Origin: Thalassotalea sp. ND16A
GTDB taxonomy: Bacteria > Pseudomonadota > Gammaproteobacteria > Enterobacterales > Alteromonadaceae
Assembly (NCBI RefSeq): GCF_000764205.1
Contig: NZ_JQDZ01000022.1
Location: forward strand, 62,001-126,000
DNA: 64,000 nt
Direction: 5' to 3'
Positions 9,263 to 17,656 of this stretch are shown in pieces (the stretch's first letter is position 1; each line of letters opens with the position of its first letter). The notes under the pieces were generated by a model. It saw only the letters and a list, made by a program, of their open reading frames with translations. It had not been told where the DNA came from and ran no database searches. The translations under genes and the position numbers were made by a program.

Positions 9263-9283
9263 CCCTCAACAAATAAATGCTGA
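9083..9283 (+). pseudogene. Truncated 5' fragment of the glycosidase gene
   Basis: The ORF begins MNKKKFLML with the same ribosome-binding site as the full gene 477 bases downstream. It is identical to it for ~60 codons except for one Lys/Asn change. At the tandem-duplication junction (9262/9263) the frame runs into sulfatase-tail DNA, giving DPSTNKC-stop. It could still be expressed as a short secreted peptide consisting of the signal sequence plus ~45 residues, but no glycosidase function is possible. Confidence 0.85.
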
Positions 9284-9739
9284 ATATGATGTAGACGTTG
9301 AAACAAAGATATTACAGATAGAGGCATGAGTAATACGTTATTTACATCGCCGTTAACTTAACCATTTTTTAATTAGTTTAAACCGTGAAAATATTTTTTT
9401 ACGGTTTTTTTGCATTTGATGTGTCTATTAATTGTGCTGAATTTGATTGTTTTTTGTGTGGCGTTGGTACGTGACTAGGTACGTAAACAATCAAGTTTTT
9501 TGAAAGGACTTCAAATACATAATAGTGAAAACTAAATAAATTATATGATGAGGTTGAAGATGAACAAAAAAAATTTTTTAATGTTACTTCCATTGGCGCT
9601 AAGCGGCGTGGTAGGCATGGCAAATAGTAGTGAGATTAGTATTTTCCCAGGTCAGGCTGAACAAGAAGTTAAGTTTGGCGCTGATATAAAGTTAACTTTA
9701 AAGAGGGTGGATGAGGGCAATACCGGAAGAATTATGGAC
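9263..9739 (+). repeat. Tandem direct duplication, unit 2 (477 bp)
   Basis: Second unit of the duplication described at 8786-9262. It supplies the promoter region and 5' end of the full-length gene at 9560. Confidence 0.9.
9397..9442 (+). promoter_or_regulatory. Shared upstream element type 1, copy 4
   Basis: Identical to the copy at 8920-8965; it lies ~120 bases before the glycosidase start at 9560. The full gene therefore has two copies of the element upstream, separated by the truncated fragment. Confidence 0.5.
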
Positions 9740-11353
9740 CGATTCATCGAAATGGGTATAGATATGGTGCGGGTGCCAATTTACGCTACGCGCGATATTA
9801 CAGACCCTTTTTACGACCGCGTATATCGAGTTGCCGATATTGCAGAAGATAAAGGGTTAACATTGTTTGCCAGTGTCGCTAATGGCGACGGGGATCTAAA
9901 CGGTAACTTACATGGTGAGGTTAAATTTTCGGATGATCTGAAATGTAATAGTGGTTGTAATAATAATATTTATAGACTCAATTTTGTACTTTACTCAACT
10001 TACCTCGATACCTATTTGCAAAACATGGAGCTGAATGACGCAGCGGTAAGTTATTTAGGACCGTACAACGAAGACCAAGCGGATAATGATGACTATCGAA
10101 AATTATGGGATAAAATGGATCATAGTAATTATTCGCGTGTTGGCGCGGAGTTTTGGGGCTTAGAGCGTTCGGTAGAGGCAACACCCGATTTGCTTGACCA
10201 AATAGACGTTGTTGGATCTCATTTTTACGACGATATTCGTATTGCACCTGAAGACTATGATAGCACCTGGGCTGATTTAACTGATGCCGCAAGTGGAGCG
10301 CCGGTTTGGTTTACCGAATCAACTCGTTATCAAGTCGACAGCAGCGAAATGACGAATACTCGCTCGGGTATTGAACATATGATTCCCGCGATCCGTGGTG
10401 GTGCCGAACGGGTATTTATTTATCAAACGGCCAACCGTCTGGTTTGGTATAACGGTGGCAAACGTGCCTATCGTTTTAGTGCCACTAAGCAATTTACCAG
10501 CAACGCTACAGGCAATGTTGTTGACTCCAGCTCGGATGATTTAGCGATTAAAACTGTCAGCTTTATCGATAATGACCATTTAAAGATTAACATCACCAAT
10601 GGTGATACGTCGGCAAAAGTGACCACAATTAATTTGCAGGGTGATTATTCTTCGCTTGGTAGTGGTGAGCAAGCCCTCTGGACAGAATCTGTAGAAGGCG
10701 AGTTAACCGGTATTTCCTTTGACGATGTATCTTGTTGGACAATGACGGTACCGGCGAATTCTTATTTGCAATTAAATGTGCCGGTGCAAGCAACACAAGG
10801 GCAACCAAGCACTGAATGTGTCCACATACCTTTACCACAAGATTCGGCATTACCGGACTTTGATAACGACGGTATCGCTAACTTCTTTGATGAAGATGAT
10901 GACAATGATGACGTGCTTGATGCTAATGACGCCTTCCCTTTTGATTCGACTGAGTCATTAGATACCGATGGTGATGGTATTGGCAACAACGCAGATGTTG
11001 ATGATGATGGCGACTCGGTTCTTGATACTGATGACGCTTTTCCTTTAGACTCAACAGAATCAATTGATACTGATGGCGATGGTATTGGCAATAGCGCCGA
11101 TACAGATGATGACAATGATGGCGTTGACGATGCTGTTGACTATTTACCACTAGATGCAGAGGTTGGCGTATTGGGTGACTTAGATGGTGATCACGACATA
11201 GATGCTATGGACATTCAAGCCTTCTTGCGTGCCAGTCTCAATGGCGCTTTACACTCTGTCTATGATTTAAATAATGATGGTCAAGCTGATCACCTAGATA
11301 TTCCCTCTTTAGTAAGGTTATGTACTAATGAAAATTGTGGAGTTAACGAATGA
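9560..11353 (+). CDS. Exported putative clan GH-A glycosidase with TSP3 repeats and dockerin-like C-terminus
   Basis: About 597 aa, starting at ATG 9560 behind a TGAGG site. A signal peptide precedes the same glycosidase module as at 6213, including GPYNED and WFTEST catalytic candidates. After ~residue 420 come calcium-binding TSP3 repeats (DTDGDGIGN, DVDDDGDS, DTDDDNDG), then a C-terminal pair of EF-hand-like segments, LGDLDGDHDIDAMDIQAFL and YDLNNDGQADHLDI, resembling a type I dockerin. The N-terminal part follows the 6213 paralogue, while 10445-10965 is nearly identical to the minus-strand gene, so the gene is a mosaic. The terminal module may bind another surface protein; no cohesin is visible in this window. 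Substrate not known. Confidence 0.78.
   Translation: MNKKNFLMLLPLALSGVVGMANSSEISIFPGQAEQEVKFGADIKLTLKRVDEGNTGRIMDRFIEMGIDMVRVPIYATRDITDPFYDRVYRVADIAEDKGLTLFASVANGDGDLNGNLHGEVKFSDDLKCNSGCNNNIYRLNFVLYSTYLDTYLQNMELNDAAVSYLGPYNEDQADNDDYRKLWDKMDHSNYSRVGAEFWGLERSVEATPDLLDQIDVVGSHFYDDIRIAPEDYDSTWADLTDAASGAPVWFTESTRYQVDSSEMTNTRSGIEHMIPAIRGGAERVFIYQTANRLVWYNGGKRAYRFSATKQFTSNATGNVVDSSSDDLAIKTVSFIDNDHLKINITNGDTSAKVTTINLQGDYSSLGSGEQALWTESVEGELTGISFDDVSCWTMTVPANSYLQLNVPVQATQGQPSTECVHIPLPQDSALPDFDNDGIANFFDEDDDNDDVLDANDAFPFDSTESLDTDGDGIGNNADVDDDGDSVLDTDDAFPLDSTESIDTDGDGIGNSADTDDDNDGVDDAVDYLPLDAEVGVLGDLDGDHDIDAMDIQAFLRASLNGALHSVYDLNNDGQADHLDIPSLVRLCTNENCGVNE
10445..10965 (+). repeat. Inverted repeat copy B (~521 bp), near-identical to 757-1277
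   Basis: Plus-strand partner of the inverted repeat inside the minus-strand glycosidase. It covers codons from the TGGTATAACGG (WYNGG) site to the second TSP3 repeat. Confidence 0.85.
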
Positions 11354-12249
11354 AAATAATATTGAACTATGTATTCTATTATCATCAACGTTGTAAATAG
11401 CTTGGAGTGCCAATGTAGAACTCATTAATACTGAAAATGACCAGCTGAGATACCTATTGGGTGATACGGTTTTAACCTAAGTTATAGTTAACAATGCAAA
11501 CCCGGATATAACTTGGTTAGATTTAGAATTTGATTTATCAAGCTTTTCGTTTATCTGTTCAACTTTAAGATTCAGTAAATGACAATAGCGGGATTACAGA
11601 GGCTTTTGACGACTTTGGTCCACTAACCATTATGACTGAGTTCGATGATTTCTGGTTTGACAATTTTGTAGCTCGTTTCGATATGTTTATAACACAACAG
11701 CGGCAAGAAATCTTGATTATTTGGATGTACAGGTCATCTTCTTTGATTAAATTTCACCGCAAGTTGTAGCTGAGCTGGTACCAATCGTATTATTGTTAAC
11801 TTGTATATATTGGATAACTCATTGCTACGCAATAAGTCATATTCACTCTAATTGATTAAAAGCAGTAAGCCTTCGCTTGCTGCTTTTTTTAAATTCGCTT
11901 ACACCAACGCTTTGTTTGGTAAATAGGTAAATCTTTTAGGCTTTGTTTACGCCAATTGTTAATAGCTAAAGTTATTGTTTTTGTATTAAGTTTTTATTAA
12001 ACAATGCAGGAGCACATTATCCTGATGCTTGTAAAGCCCTATGGATGGGGAACTCGTCTTGTTTGCACAACAATACTTAGAGCCAACAGAGCCCTTTATT
12101 TGATCATCAATACCAACGTTTATTTATTCCTCCACTTTTATCGAAACCTTTTAATTTACGGTTTTTGCAGCATAAGTTGTCTTTAATAATATCATTGTTT
12201 TTTTTCGTTGAGAGGCGATTAATTCCATTTTACATAGGTATATTAATTC
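11354..12249. other. ~900-bp intergenic region with decayed sequence
   Basis: Apart from the terminator at 11858-11890 nothing is recognisable. Short plus-strand open stretches (for example MTEFDDFWFDNFVARFDMF near 11632) look like decayed coding sequence, but the frame is repeatedly interrupted. The 60-codon open frame at 12004 has no good ribosome-binding site and no recognisable content. The promoter of the GH2 gene must lie in the last few hundred bases. Confidence 0.4.
11858..11890 (+). terminator. Rho-independent terminator, copy 2
   Basis: The same AAAAGCAGTAAGC-CTTC-GCTTGCTGCTTTTTTT hairpin as at 7711-7742. Here it is followed by ordinary AT-rich DNA rather than the intron, which shows what the pre-insertion site looked like. 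Confidence 0.85.
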
Positions 12250-15200
12250 ATGTTTAATTTGTACAGACACTTAACATTTACGGCTTATTTGGCCGTATTT
12301 GCTTCATTATTTTCAATATCAACCAACGCAGAGGAGTGGAGTGATCCCGAAGTATTCCGGATCAATAAAGAACCCGCGAGAAGTTTTTTCTATTCGTATA
12401 CCAACCCAGAACAAATATACTCACTTGAGCCTTGGTCAAGCGAAAACCATCAATTACTTAATGGCAAGTGGAAGTTCAAATGGGTAGAAACACCTTTAAA
12501 AAAGCCTAAAAATTTCTTTGCGTTAGGTTTTGATGACTCTCGCTGGGACGAAATTTCAGTGCCTGGAAACTGGGAAATTAATGGTTACGGCACACCTTTT
12601 TATCACGCTCACCATTGCTTCAAACCCAAAGCAAAACCACCAGAAATGCCTATTTATTACAATCCAGTCGGTTCTTATCGACAAAAAGTCACAATACCTG
12701 AAGAGTGGGATGGTAGACAGATTTATATTCATTTTGGTGCGGTAAAGTCTGCTTTTTATATTTGGGTAAATGGTAAAAAAGTAGGTTACTCTCAGGACTC
12801 TAAAACGGCAGCAGAATTTGATATTACTCAATACGTTACTGCGGGAGAAAATGAAGTTGCGCTGGAGGTTTATCGATATTCAGATGGATCTTATTTTGAG
12901 TGTCAGGATATGTGGCGACTAAGTGGTATCGAACGCGATGTCTACTTATATACTACGCCTAAAGTGCATGTGCGTGATTACCATGCCTATACAACACTGA
13001 CCGATAACTACACCAATGGTTTATTAGAGTTTAAAGCGATTATTGAAAATAAGGGCAATAAACCATCCAATTCGTACAGACTAAACGTCATTTTGTCAGA
13101 TCAGAACAATAATCAGCTTTTTGAAAAACTTTTTGATGTTGCTAGGGTAGACAGTAACAAAAACACGCAAGTGTCATTTAGCCAAAAAATAGATGCACCT
13201 AGGTTATGGAGTGCTGAATCACCAAGTTTATATAATCTGCAATTAACCTTAATTGATAGTAACGACCAGGCGATTGAACATATCGGTCGTAAGATTGGTT
13301 TTAGATCGACCGAACTAAAAAATGGAAATATTTTAGTTAATGGTAAAGCCATATATTTCAAAGGGGTGAATCGCCACGAACATGATCCAGTTTCAGGGCA
13401 TGTTATCTCACGTGAGTCTATGCTTAAAGATGTACAAATGATGAAAGAATTTAACATCAATGCTATTCGTATGTCTCATTATCCAAGCGATCCTTATATA
13501 TACCACTTAGCCGATAAATATGGTTTGTATGTGATGGATGAAGCAAACATTGAATCTCACGGTATTGGTGCAGCAAACCAAGGCGGCAGTTATAATCCAG
13601 CTAATCATTTAGTTAATAAGAAAAGTTGGCAAGCAGCTTATATTGATCGTATTTCAAACATGTACGAACGAAGTAAAAATAACCCATCAGTTGTTATTCG
13701 TTCTTTGGGCAATGAGTCTGGCGATGGTATCAATTTAGAAGTAAGTTACGACTGGTTAAAGAATAAAGAGCCAAACACTCCAGTAATGTCAGAACAAGCG
13801 CAATTACGTAGACATACTGATGCTTATGGGCAAATGTACGGCACAATTCCCGCTATTCAACGTTATGCAACCGCTGAACATGATCCAACACGTCCTGTAA
13901 TTTTAATTGAATATGAACATGCCATGGGGAATTCACTTGGTAACTTTAAAGAGTATTGGCAAACGTTTGAAAAGTACGATGCACTGCAAGGTGGCTTTAT
14001 CTGGGACTGGGTGGATCAAACTTTCGCGATGAAAACTCTAGAGGGTACTCCATATTGGGCCTATGGCGGCGACCTTGAACCTGCTGCTACCGATACCTCG
14101 ATGAGTTTTAGTGCCAATGGCCTGGTTTATGCCGACCGCACACCTTATCCCTATTTATGGGAAGTGAAAAAAGTCCATCAAAATGTCGGCTTTGAAGCAC
14201 AAGATATCAAAAATGGCGTAGTAAACATCACCAACAAAAACTTTTTTATTAGTTTAGAGGGTAAAAGCTTATCTTGGAATATCACGGCAAACGGCGTGAT
14301 AATAAAACAAGGTCTGCCGATTAAGTTAACTGCTAATCCGCAAGGTTCTGAGCTGGTACAGCTTGATTATCAAGTAGATTTTAAATCAGGGGTTGAGTAC
14401 TTTCTTAACTTGGAAGTTAAAAATAAGCATGCCAATGGTGTATTACCTTCTGAGCACGTGGTCGCATGGTCACAACTGACATTTCCTTATCAGAAAGCTA
14501 GTTCGAAAAAAGCATCAAAGAAAACATTGTCGACTTTCGATAAATCTACAGAGATTAAATTTTCAGGCAGCAACTTCAGCGCGAAAATTGATAAAAAGAC
14601 AGGTTTATTTAGTTCTTTGATTTTCAATAAAAAAGAATTGCTTAAAGCGTCGCCACGTCCTAGCTTTTGGCGTGCGCCAACGGATAATGATTTACCGATT
14701 AAAGACTTTAACTCAGGATTTTCAGCATGGCAAAAAGCCGGTAAAAATATGGCTCTAACGAGTTTGTCTATTACCAAAGTGTCTAAGTATCAAACCCAGG
14801 TCGAAATTGAACATGCCTTAAAGTCAATCGGCAGTCGATATTTCACTACCTATAACATCTTTGGCAACGGTGAAATTAAAGTGGATGTATATTTTTATGC
14901 AGCACCGCATAAACGACAATCAAGTTTGCCGAGAATTGGCACGTTATTTCAACTCGACAAGCAGTTTAGTAATGTCACTTGGTTTGGTCGTGGTCCACAC
15001 GAGAACTATTGGGATAGAAAAGATTCTGCCCATGTTGGTTTATATAACAATGTAGTAGAAGGCTTGTATGTTCCTTATGTTCGTCCACAAGAGAATGGCT
15101 TTCGAACTGATGTGCGTTATGTGGCTTTTCATAACGAAGACGGTAACGGTATTGTGTTTGAAGGTGAACCCTTGCTTGGTTTTGGTGCACAATACTACTC

Positions 15201-15420
15201 AACCGATGACTATGATTCAAATAAAAATGACGTCACCAGTCGGGAAATGCACCCTCATAACTTGACTAAGAAAGATAAAATTTTTGTCAATATTGATTAC
15301 CGCCAACGTGGTGTTGGTGGCACCAATAGTTGGGGGGCAAAACCATTGTTCGACTATACGTTACCATGGCTTGACTACAAGTATTCGTACACGATTAAGC
15401 CATTTGCAGCCAGTAAATAG
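12250..15420 (+). CDS. Exported GH2 beta-galactosidase (LacZ-like)
   Basis: A 1056-aa, full-length LacZ-type protein. A signal peptide ends at STNA-EEW. The order is sugar-binding domain (NGKWKFKW, VPGNWE), Ig-like domains, TIM barrel and the C-terminal small-chain domain (FGRGPHENYWDRK). The barrel has LGNESGDG with acid/base E489 and LIEYEHAMGNS with nucleophile E554, both matching the E. coli LacZ sites. GH2 enzymes of this type release terminal beta-galactose; the signal peptide places it in the periplasm, unlike cytoplasmic LacZ. It is followed by a sulfatase 82 bases downstream, probably one transcript. A second GH2 (29996) is a lipoprotein and only moderately similar, so the two may act at different linkages or locations. 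Exo-beta-glucuronidase is a less likely alternative. Confidence 0.9.
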   Translation: MFNLYRHLTFTAYLAVFASLFSISTNAEEWSDPEVFRINKEPARSFFYSYTNPEQIYSLEPWSSENHQLLNGKWKFKWVETPLKKPKNFFALGFDDSRWDEISVPGNWEINGYGTPFYHAHHCFKPKAKPPEMPIYYNPVGSYRQKVTIPEEWDGRQIYIHFGAVKSAFYIWVNGKKVGYSQDSKTAAEFDITQYVTAGENEVALEVYRYSDGSYFECQDMWRLSGIERDVYLYTTPKVHVRDYHAYTTLTDNYTNGLLEFKAIIENKGNKPSNSYRLNVILSDQNNNQLFEKLFDVARVDSNKNTQVSFSQKIDAPRLWSAESPSLYNLQLTLIDSNDQAIEHIGRKIGFRSTELKNGNILVNGKAIYFKGVNRHEHDPVSGHVISRESMLKDVQMMKEFNINAIRMSHYPSDPYIYHLADKYGLYVMDEANIESHGIGAANQGGSYNPANHLVNKKSWQAAYIDRISNMYERSKNNPSVVIRSLGNESGDGINLEVSYDWLKNKEPNTPVMSEQAQLRRHTDAYGQMYGTIPAIQRYATAEHDPTRPVILIEYEHAMGNSLGNFKEYWQTFEKYDALQGGFIWDWVDQTFAMKTLEGTPYWAYGGDLEPAATDTSMSFSANGLVYADRTPYPYLWEVKKVHQNVGFEAQDIKNGVVNITNKNFFISLEGKSLSWNITANGVIIKQGLPIKLTANPQGSELVQLDYQVDFKSGVEYFLNLEVKNKHANGVLPSEHVVAWSQLTFPYQKASSKKASKKTLSTFDKSTEIKFSGSNFSAKIDKKTGLFSSLIFNKKELLKASPRPSFWRAPTDNDLPIKDFNSGFSAWQKAGKNMALTSLSITKVSKYQTQVEIEHALKSIGSRYFTTYNIFGNGEIKVDVYFYAAPHKRQSSLPRIGTLFQLDKQFSNVTWFGRGPHENYWDRKDSAHVGLYNNVVEGLYVPYVRPQENGFRTDVRYVAFHNEDGNGIVFEGEPLLGFGAQYYSTDDYDSNKNDVTSREMHPHNLTKKDKIFVNIDYRQRGVGGTNSWGAKPLFDYTLPWLDYKYSYTIKPFAASK

Positions 15421-15502
15421 CACAACAGGGCGAACTGCTATTTATTGGTTCGCTCTTCTTCATCTTAGACAATCATAATTTTTACAAGTAGAGAAATTAC
15501 CA

Positions 15503-17092
15503 ATGAAAAAAACTACTTTTACCGAAAGCATAAGTGAAAATCGACTATTGCGTAGCTTTCGACTGTCATCCGCACTAGCTTTAGTGATGATGGCAAGTAA
15601 TGCTAACGCCACGCAGTCTCAGCACATTCACCAGTATGAGCCCAAGCAAAAGCCAAATGTGATATACATCTTAGTCGATGACCTGGGTTATGGTGATATT
15701 GAACCCTTTGGTCAGCGTAAAACTAAAACCCCAAACTTACAGAAAATGGCCAACGAAGGATTAATGTTAACGCAACATTATGCAGGTAACCCCGTTTGCG
15801 CTCCTTCAAGGGCGGCACTGATTACCGGAAAGCATTCAGGCCATGGCCAAATACGTGGCAATTACGAATTAGGTGGATATTCTGATGCTACAGAATTCGG
15901 TCAAATGCCGCTAACCCCTGGTACGGCTACAATTGGTAAAGTCATGCAAGGCGCAGGTTATAAAACAGCATTAATTGGCAAATGGGGTCTGGGCGGACCT
16001 GGCTCTTACGGCGTACCAACCAAGCAAGGTTTTGATTACTTTTTCGGTTATCTTGACCAAAAACAGGCCCATAATCACTATCCGACTCACTTATGGAAAA
16101 ATGAAGAAAAATTTCCATTAAATAATACTTGGGTCAATCCTCATGCCAAATTTCCCAAGCATGCCGATCCGTTGGATGAAAGCGCCTATGAGCAGTTTAA
16201 AAGACCTGATTTTGCTCAAGAACGACTGACTAACGAAGCCCTGAACTACATAGAAATCAATAAAAACGAACGTTTTTTCCTTTATTTATCCTATGCTGCA
16301 CCGCATGCTGCCCTTCAAGCACCTGATGAAGAAATAGCGAAATATAAACACTTCAAAGATACGCCTTATGATGGAAAAACTGAAGGTGGCTACTTGCCAC
16401 AATTTCGTCCTAGGGCGGCACGAGCTGCGATGATCTCTCATATTGATCAAGGAATAGGTCAGGTATTTACTAAATTAAGTAAGCTTGGTTTAGATGAAAA
16501 TACTGTAGTCATTTTCTCTAGTGATAATGGCCCTAGCCCAGAAGGCGGAGCTGATATGGAATTTTTTGATAGCAATGGTAATAATCGTGGCTATAAGCGA
16601 GACTTGTATGAAGGCGGCATTCGTATGCCGACCATAGTTAGATGGCCAAATAAAGTAAAAGCTGGCAGTACCTCTGAGCATGTATCAGCTTTTTGGGATT
16701 TAATGCCAACATTAGCTGACATTGCAGGAACGAAAGCACCTAAAAATATAGATGGTATTTCTTTCTTACCTACGTTACTTGATCAGGGTAAGCAAGAAAA
16801 ACACGACAATCTTTATTGGGAATTCCATCACTGGAACGGTAGTCATTTACAAGCAGTTCGTATCGTCGATGAGCAAAATGGTGACTGGAAAGTGGTTAAG
16901 ATTTTTGCTGCCAAGCAAAAAAGCGCAGCAAAAATAGAAGTCTATAATTTAAAATCGGATCCGCTTGAAATGAATAATGTTGCTAAACAAAACCCGAAAA
17001 TTGTAGCGCAAGCGAAAAAATTATTTAAAACGTCACGAAAACGTTCTTTTATGGATTCATGGAATTTTGATTTTTATCAAGGTAAAAAATAA
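15503..17092 (+). CDS. Exported S1-family sulfatase
   Basis: A 529-aa sulfatase with a long N-terminal export signal (ALALVMMASNANA). It has the metal motif LVDDLGYGD and the active-site cysteine C99 in CAPSR, followed by AALITGKHSGHGQIRGN. GKWGLGG stands where most family members have GKWHLG, and FSSDNGP is the second metal motif. The GHG.IRGN stretch after the active site resembles subfamily S1_16, known to act on galactose/GalNAc 4-sulfates, but I hold this only loosely. It probably forms an operon with the upstream GH2 beta-galactosidase, which suggests the two desulfate and then remove galactose residues. Confidence 0.9.
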   Translation: MKKTTFTESISENRLLRSFRLSSALALVMMASNANATQSQHIHQYEPKQKPNVIYILVDDLGYGDIEPFGQRKTKTPNLQKMANEGLMLTQHYAGNPVCAPSRAALITGKHSGHGQIRGNYELGGYSDATEFGQMPLTPGTATIGKVMQGAGYKTALIGKWGLGGPGSYGVPTKQGFDYFFGYLDQKQAHNHYPTHLWKNEEKFPLNNTWVNPHAKFPKHADPLDESAYEQFKRPDFAQERLTNEALNYIEINKNERFFLYLSYAAPHAALQAPDEEIAKYKHFKDTPYDGKTEGGYLPQFRPRAARAAMISHIDQGIGQVFTKLSKLGLDENTVVIFSSDNGPSPEGGADMEFFDSNGNNRGYKRDLYEGGIRMPTIVRWPNKVKAGSTSEHVSAFWDLMPTLADIAGTKAPKNIDGISFLPTLLDQGKQEKHDNLYWEFHHWNGSHLQAVRIVDEQNGDWKVVKIFAAKQKSAAKIEVYNLKSDPLEMNNVAKQNPKIVAQAKKLFKTSRKRSFMDSWNFDFYQGKK

Positions 17093-17100
17093 CCTATAAC

Positions 17101-17156
17101 AATTAACAATTAACAATTAACAATTAACAATTAACAATTAACAATTAACAATTAAC
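17101..17156. repeat. Heptanucleotide tandem repeat, 8 x AATTAAC
   Basis: Eight perfect copies of AATTAAC begin eight bases after the sulfatase stop codon. The count is likely to vary by slippage. It is outside any gene and ~500 bases from the next start, so an effect on expression is uncertain. Confidence 0.95.
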
Positions 17157-17656
17157 GATGTAACTATTTATCAGGATATCAATCACGGTATCCTGATAAG
17201 CTACTGAGTATGGAATTTACTAATAAAAATTCTAGCATCGTAAATTATCTTCGACCCAGTGAACTTTCTAGCTAATTTCTGGTTCAGAAAAATTCCCCTA
17301 TAAACCTTAGTTCATGATTTTAGGCCTCCGAATGAAGTAAGTTTTTTGTACGAATTCACCTGCCTATTCTCTTCTAATGTTAACGGAGTAAAACATAATA
17401 ATATCAGCGCGTTAAATTAAAATCATTCAAAGTTTGTAATTATCTTTACGGTTTCTTTACATTGAAGGTGTCTGTTAATTATAGCGTGCTTATTTACTCC
17501 TAGAGAAGATAAGGGAGCTGTAAATCGAATAAAAATAAAACTTGAAGTGCTAATTCCTCATTTGCTTAGGTAATGCGTAACTAATAAATAGGATTAGTTT
17601 TTAGAACGACTGCTAGTCGTAAGTAAATTTGGGATTTAATTAAGGCAGAAAAAATC
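17157..17656. other. Upstream region of the surface protein gene
   Basis: No gene seen. It contains shared element type 1 at 17445-17489 and presumably the promoter of the 17657 gene. Confidence 0.5.
17445..17489 (+). promoter_or_regulatory. Shared upstream element type 1, copy 5
   Basis: TTTACGGTTTCTTTACATTG then AAGGTGTCTGTTAATTATAG and CGTGC. It is nearly the same as the copy upstream of the minus-strand glycosidase (3695-3742) although the downstream genes are unrelated. It ends ~170 bases before the start codon at 17657. Confidence 0.55.

Noticed and set aside
9560-11353. Cellulosome component because of the dockerin-like end
   Set aside because: No cohesin or scaffoldin is seen, and isolated dockerin-like EF-hand pairs are common in marine bacteria outside cellulosomes.
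7711-11890. Repeated hairpins at 7711 and 11858 as an attachment-site pair of a mobile island
   Set aside because: They are ordinary terminators following paralogous genes and are explained by gene duplication; no integrase is present.
12004-12186. 60-codon ORF before the GH2 gene
   Set aside because: No ribosome-binding site, unusual composition and no recognisable motif.
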